Of a stretch of DNA of 64,000 nucleotides, positions 61,518-64,000 are shown in pieces. Source of the DNA: Sphingomonas folli (GTDB taxonomy: Bacteria; Pseudomonadota; Alphaproteobacteria; Sphingomonadales; Sphingomonadaceae). The first letter of the stretch is position 1; every line of letters begins with the position of its first letter. A model generated the notes under the pieces. That model was not told the origin of the DNA and did not search any database. It worked only from the letters and a program-made list of their open reading frames with translations. Location of the stretch: NCBI RefSeq assembly GCF_019429525.1, contig NZ_JAHXZL010000002.1:124001-188000 (forward strand), given 5' to 3'. The position numbers were made by a program, and so were the translations under genes.

Positions 61518-63631
61518 TGGCGCGGCCGCCGCGCGTCATGACCGAGGCCGCGCAGGCCTACAGCTTCTCGCGCCGCGCCTGGCTGCTCGGCGCGGGACAG
61601 ATCGGGCTGGGCGGGCTGCTGATCGGGCGGATGGGCTATCTCGCGATCACGCAGAACGAGCATTACAACCTGCTGTCCGAGCGCAACCGCGTGAGCATGA
61701 CGATGATCCCGCCAAGGCGCGGCTGGATCGTCGACCGCCACGGCCAGCCGATCGCGAGCAACCGCACCGACTTCCGCGTCGACGTCATCCCCGACCGGCT
61801 CGAGGACAAGGACCGTACGCTGGCGCGGCTGCGCGCGCTGCTGGGGCTCGACGACGAGGAGGTGGCGCAGATCGAGGCCGAGCTGAAGCACTCGCCCGGC
61901 TTCCGCCCGGTCGAGATCGCCGAGAACATCGACTGGGATCGCTTCGCCGCGGTGCAGGTGCGCCAGCCCGAGCTGCCCGGCGTCGCGCCGTCGCGCGGCT
62001 TCGCGCGCCACTATCCGCAGGGCGCCGCGGTGGCGCATCTGATCGGCTACGTCGGCGCCGCGACCGCCGAACAATATAAGAAGGTGCGCGACCCGCTCTA
62101 TCTCACCCCCGGCTTCAAGCTCGGCAAGGACGGGCTGGAGAAGACGATGGAGCCGCTGCTGCGCGGCACCGCGGGGGCCAAGCGGGTCGAGGTGACCGCG
62201 CGCGGCAAACTCGTCAAAGAGCTCGCCACCCGCCCCGACGTGCCCGGGCGCACGCTGCGGCTGACGATCGACGCCGGGCTGCAGGAATATGCGGCGCGGC
62301 GGCTCGGCACCAACTCGGGCTCGTGCGTGGTGTTCGACTGCACCAACGGCGAGATGCTCGCGATGGTGTCGATGCCCGCCTACGACCCCAACAGCTTCTC
62401 CGAGGGGATCAGCCAGCTCGAGTGGAAGATGCTCAGCGAGAACGACCACGTCCCGCTGATGAACAAGGTGACCCAGGGGCTGTACCCGCCGGGCTCGACG
62501 GTGAAGCCGATGAACGGGCTGGCGCTGCTCGCCGCGGGCGTCGACCCGCACGACCGCGTGTTCTGCTCGGGCGCGTTCCAGGTCGGCACCGGCGTGTGGC
62601 ACTGCCACAAGCGCCACGGCCACGGCCCGCTCGATCTCAAGAACGCCATCATGCAGAGCTGCGACATCTATTTCTACGAGATGGCGCGGCGGGTCGGCTA
62701 CGATAAGATCGCCCCCGTGGCGCGCGCGCTCGGCCTCGGGCAGAAGTTCGACCTGCCCTTCGCCACGCAGCGCTACGGCACCGTGCCCGACAGCGAGTGG
62801 AAGAAGCGCAAGTACAAGACCGAGTGGAAGGTCGCCGACGCGATCAACGCCTCGATCGGCCAGGGCTACGTGCTCGCCAACCCGCTCCAGCTGGCGGTGA
62901 TGGCGAGCCGGCTCGGCTCGGGGCTGCAGCTCCAGCCCACGCTGATCCGCGACCCGTTCAAGCCGCGCGCCGAGCCGATGGCGATCGACCCCGAGCATTT
63001 CCGCCTGATCCGCGAGGCGATGTACGGCGTGGTCAACGCCGGGGGCACCGGCGGCGTGGCGCGGATGCTGGTGCCCGGCGTCGCGATCGCGGGCAAGACC
63101 GGCACCGCGCAGGTGCGCCACATCAGCCCGGCGGAGCGGCGCAGCGGCGTGCTCAAGAACGGGCAGCTGCCTTTCAAGCTGCGCGACCACGCCCTGTTCG
63201 TCTGCTTCGCGCCCTATGACAACCCGCGCTACGCCGCGGCGGTGGTGCTGGAGCACAACGGCCACACCGTGCGCAACCTCGACACGCCGATGATCGGGCG
63301 CGACATCATGACCTATCTGTTCGACCGCGAGCGCGCGCTGAAGAGCCTGGCCGAGGTCGAGCCGACCTGGGGCGGCGACATCCGCACGCGCATGGCGGCG
63401 GAGGCGGCGGCCTATCGCGCCGCGCACGCCCCGCCCCCGCCCCAGCCCGACCTCGACGACGTCGCCGCCACCGGCTCCGACGCGGTCGCCGCGGCGACCG
63501 ACGCCTCCAACGCCACCGCCGAGGCGCAGGCGGCCGACACCGCCGCCGGGGGCGGCCCGGCGCGCAGCGGCTCGCCCGAGCCCGACAGCGAGAACGACCG
63601 TGGCGGTGACGCCGGGGCCGGGCGCGAGTGA
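61517..63631 (+). CDS. mrdA: Penicillin-binding protein 2 (elongation transpeptidase)
   Basis: 704 residues are encoded. An N-terminal anchor (LLGAGQIGLGGLLIGRMGYL) is followed by the pedestal domain (PPRRGWIVDRHGQPIASNRT). The transpeptidase domain has Ser in YPPGSTVKPMNGLALL (SxxK), SCD in IMQSCDIYFYEMARRVGY and KTG in VAIAGKTGTAQV. The last 70 residues are an Ala-rich, Pro-rich tail of low complexity. It cross-links peptidoglycan during elongation together with RodA, whose start overlaps the stop by 4 bp. Confidence 0.96.
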   Translation: MARPPRVMTEAAQAYSFSRRAWLLGAGQIGLGGLLIGRMGYLAITQNEHYNLLSERNRVSMTMIPPRRGWIVDRHGQPIASNRTDFRVDVIPDRLEDKDRTLARLRALLGLDDEEVAQIEAELKHSPGFRPVEIAENIDWDRFAAVQVRQPELPGVAPSRGFARHYPQGAAVAHLIGYVGAATAEQYKKVRDPLYLTPGFKLGKDGLEKTMEPLLRGTAGAKRVEVTARGKLVKELATRPDVPGRTLRLTIDAGLQEYAARRLGTNSGSCVVFDCTNGEMLAMVSMPAYDPNSFSEGISQLEWKMLSENDHVPLMNKVTQGLYPPGSTVKPMNGLALLAAGVDPHDRVFCSGAFQVGTGVWHCHKRHGHGPLDLKNAIMQSCDIYFYEMARRVGYDKIAPVARALGLGQKFDLPFATQRYGTVPDSEWKKRKYKTEWKVADAINASIGQGYVLANPLQLAVMASRLGSGLQLQPTLIRDPFKPRAEPMAIDPEHFRLIREAMYGVVNAGGTGGVARMLVPGVAIAGKTGTAQVRHISPAERRSGVLKNGQLPFKLRDHALFVCFAPYDNPRYAAAVVLEHNGHTVRNLDTPMIGRDIMTYLFDRERALKSLAEVEPTWGGDIRTRMAAEAAAYRAAHAPPPPQPDLDDVAATGSDAVAAATDASNATAEAQAADTAAGGGPARSGSPEPDSENDRGGDAGAGRE

Positions 63632-64000
63632 GCGGCTTCGTCCCCGCCCCGCTCGCGGCGCTGCCGTGGCGCGTGCTGCTGCTGGTCGCGGGAATCGGCG
63701 GCTTCGGGCTGATCGTGCTTTACTCGGCCGCGGGGGGCAGCCTGACCCCCTGGGTGGTGCCGCAGGGCGCGCGCTTCCTCGTCTTCCTCGCGGGGTCGGT
63801 GGTGCTGTCGCGCGTGCCGCTCGACTGGTGGAAGCGCTCCGCCTTCTGGATCTACGCGGTGATCCTGGTGCTGCTGGTGCTGGTCGAGCTGCTGGGCGCG
63901 GTGCGCGGCGGCAGCCAGCGCTGGCTCGGCTTCGGGCCGCTGCGCATCCAGCCGTCCGAGCTGATGAAGCTGGCGATCGTGCTCGCCTGCGCGCGCTTCT
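63628..64000 (+). CDS. rodA: Rod shape-determining protein RodA, 5' part (cut by the right edge)
   Basis: From a GTG at 63628, about 124 codons are visible: VSGFVPAPLAALPWRVLLLV, then GLIVLYSAAGGSLTPWVVPQ, ARFLVFLAGSVVLSRVPLDW, and the SEDS-family signature GGSQRWLGFGPLRIQPSELM followed by KLAIVLACARF. RodA is the glycosyltransferase partner of PBP2. The 3' part lies outside the window. Confidence 0.95.
   Translation, partial: MSGFVPAPLAALPWRVLLLVAGIGGFGLIVLYSAAGGSLTPWVVPQGARFLVFLAGSVVLSRVPLDWWKRSAFWIYAVILVLLVLVELLGAVRGGSQRWLGFGPLRIQPSELMKLAIVLACARF

Overview
The window is high-GC chromosomal DNA of a sphingomonad-type alphaproteobacterium (Sphingomonas or a close relative; inferred). The basis is the gene content and order: mreBCD-mrdA-rodA, fabD-fabG-acpP-fabF-mltG, rpsF-rpsR-rplI, a type A RNase P RNA, a PEP-CTERM protein and dispersed palindromic repeats. 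No tRNA, rRNA or CRISPR array was recognised.

Layout. (1) 1-20.8 kb, minus strand: a contact-dependent inhibition or two-partner secretion locus in the order cdiB-cdiA-cdiI. CdiA is about 5184 residues and ends in a colicin/pyocin-type HNH DNase domain. A small acidic gene overlaps its stop codon and looks like an Im-type immunity gene. Downstream, cut by the left edge, is an orphan copy of the CdiA C-terminal third with a different toxin tip, joined at a visible rearrangement junction. (2) 20.8-26.1 kb: a patchy accessory segment. It holds an ImmA/IrrE-XRE pair, two small genes, an HNH-type protein, a serine recombinase broken by a nonsense codon, an IS5-family remnant and an AlpA-like regulator. 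Two 26-bp dyads shaped like serine-recombinase sites bracket the XRE cassette. (3) 26.1-36.5 kb: chromosomal genes for a DUF4174 protein, a GDSL esterase with PEP-CTERM, DUF485-ActP, an aldo/keto reductase, an MDR oxidoreductase, an AlkB-like dioxygenase, a ClC transporter, two tandem PilZ proteins, several very small genes and a lone FliL. (4) 36.5-40.9 kb: an EEP phosphatase overlapping a DUF3376 patatin, a 2Fe-2S ferredoxin-like protein, a J-domain protein and rnpB. (5) 40.9-45 kb, minus: amidase, EamA transporter, cheR, cheB, cheY. (6) 45.1-49.8 kb: a LacI regulator divergent from a GH3 glucosidase and a Tat-exported esterase. (7) 50-55 kb, minus: the fatty-acid cluster, with a GxxExxY nuclease-fold gene framed by 26-bp inverted repeats between fabG and fabD. 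(8) 55-64 kb: rpsF-rpsR-rplI, mutL (minus), then mreB-mreC-mreD-mrdA-rodA, with rodA cut by the right edge.

How the parts work together. CdiB would export CdiA, CdiA would deliver a DNase tip to neighbouring cells, and CdiI would protect the producer. The orphan module could supply an alternative toxin tip through recombination across near-identical FHA-2 DNA. The fab, ribosomal-protein and mre blocks are ordinary housekeeping operons with many 1-4 bp overlaps. The most unusual items are the CDI locus with its orphan module, the dyad-bracketed XRE-ImmA cassette with a dead recombinase, the inverted-repeat GxxExxY cassette, and a 24-codon gene with an unusually complete ribosome binding site at 32073.
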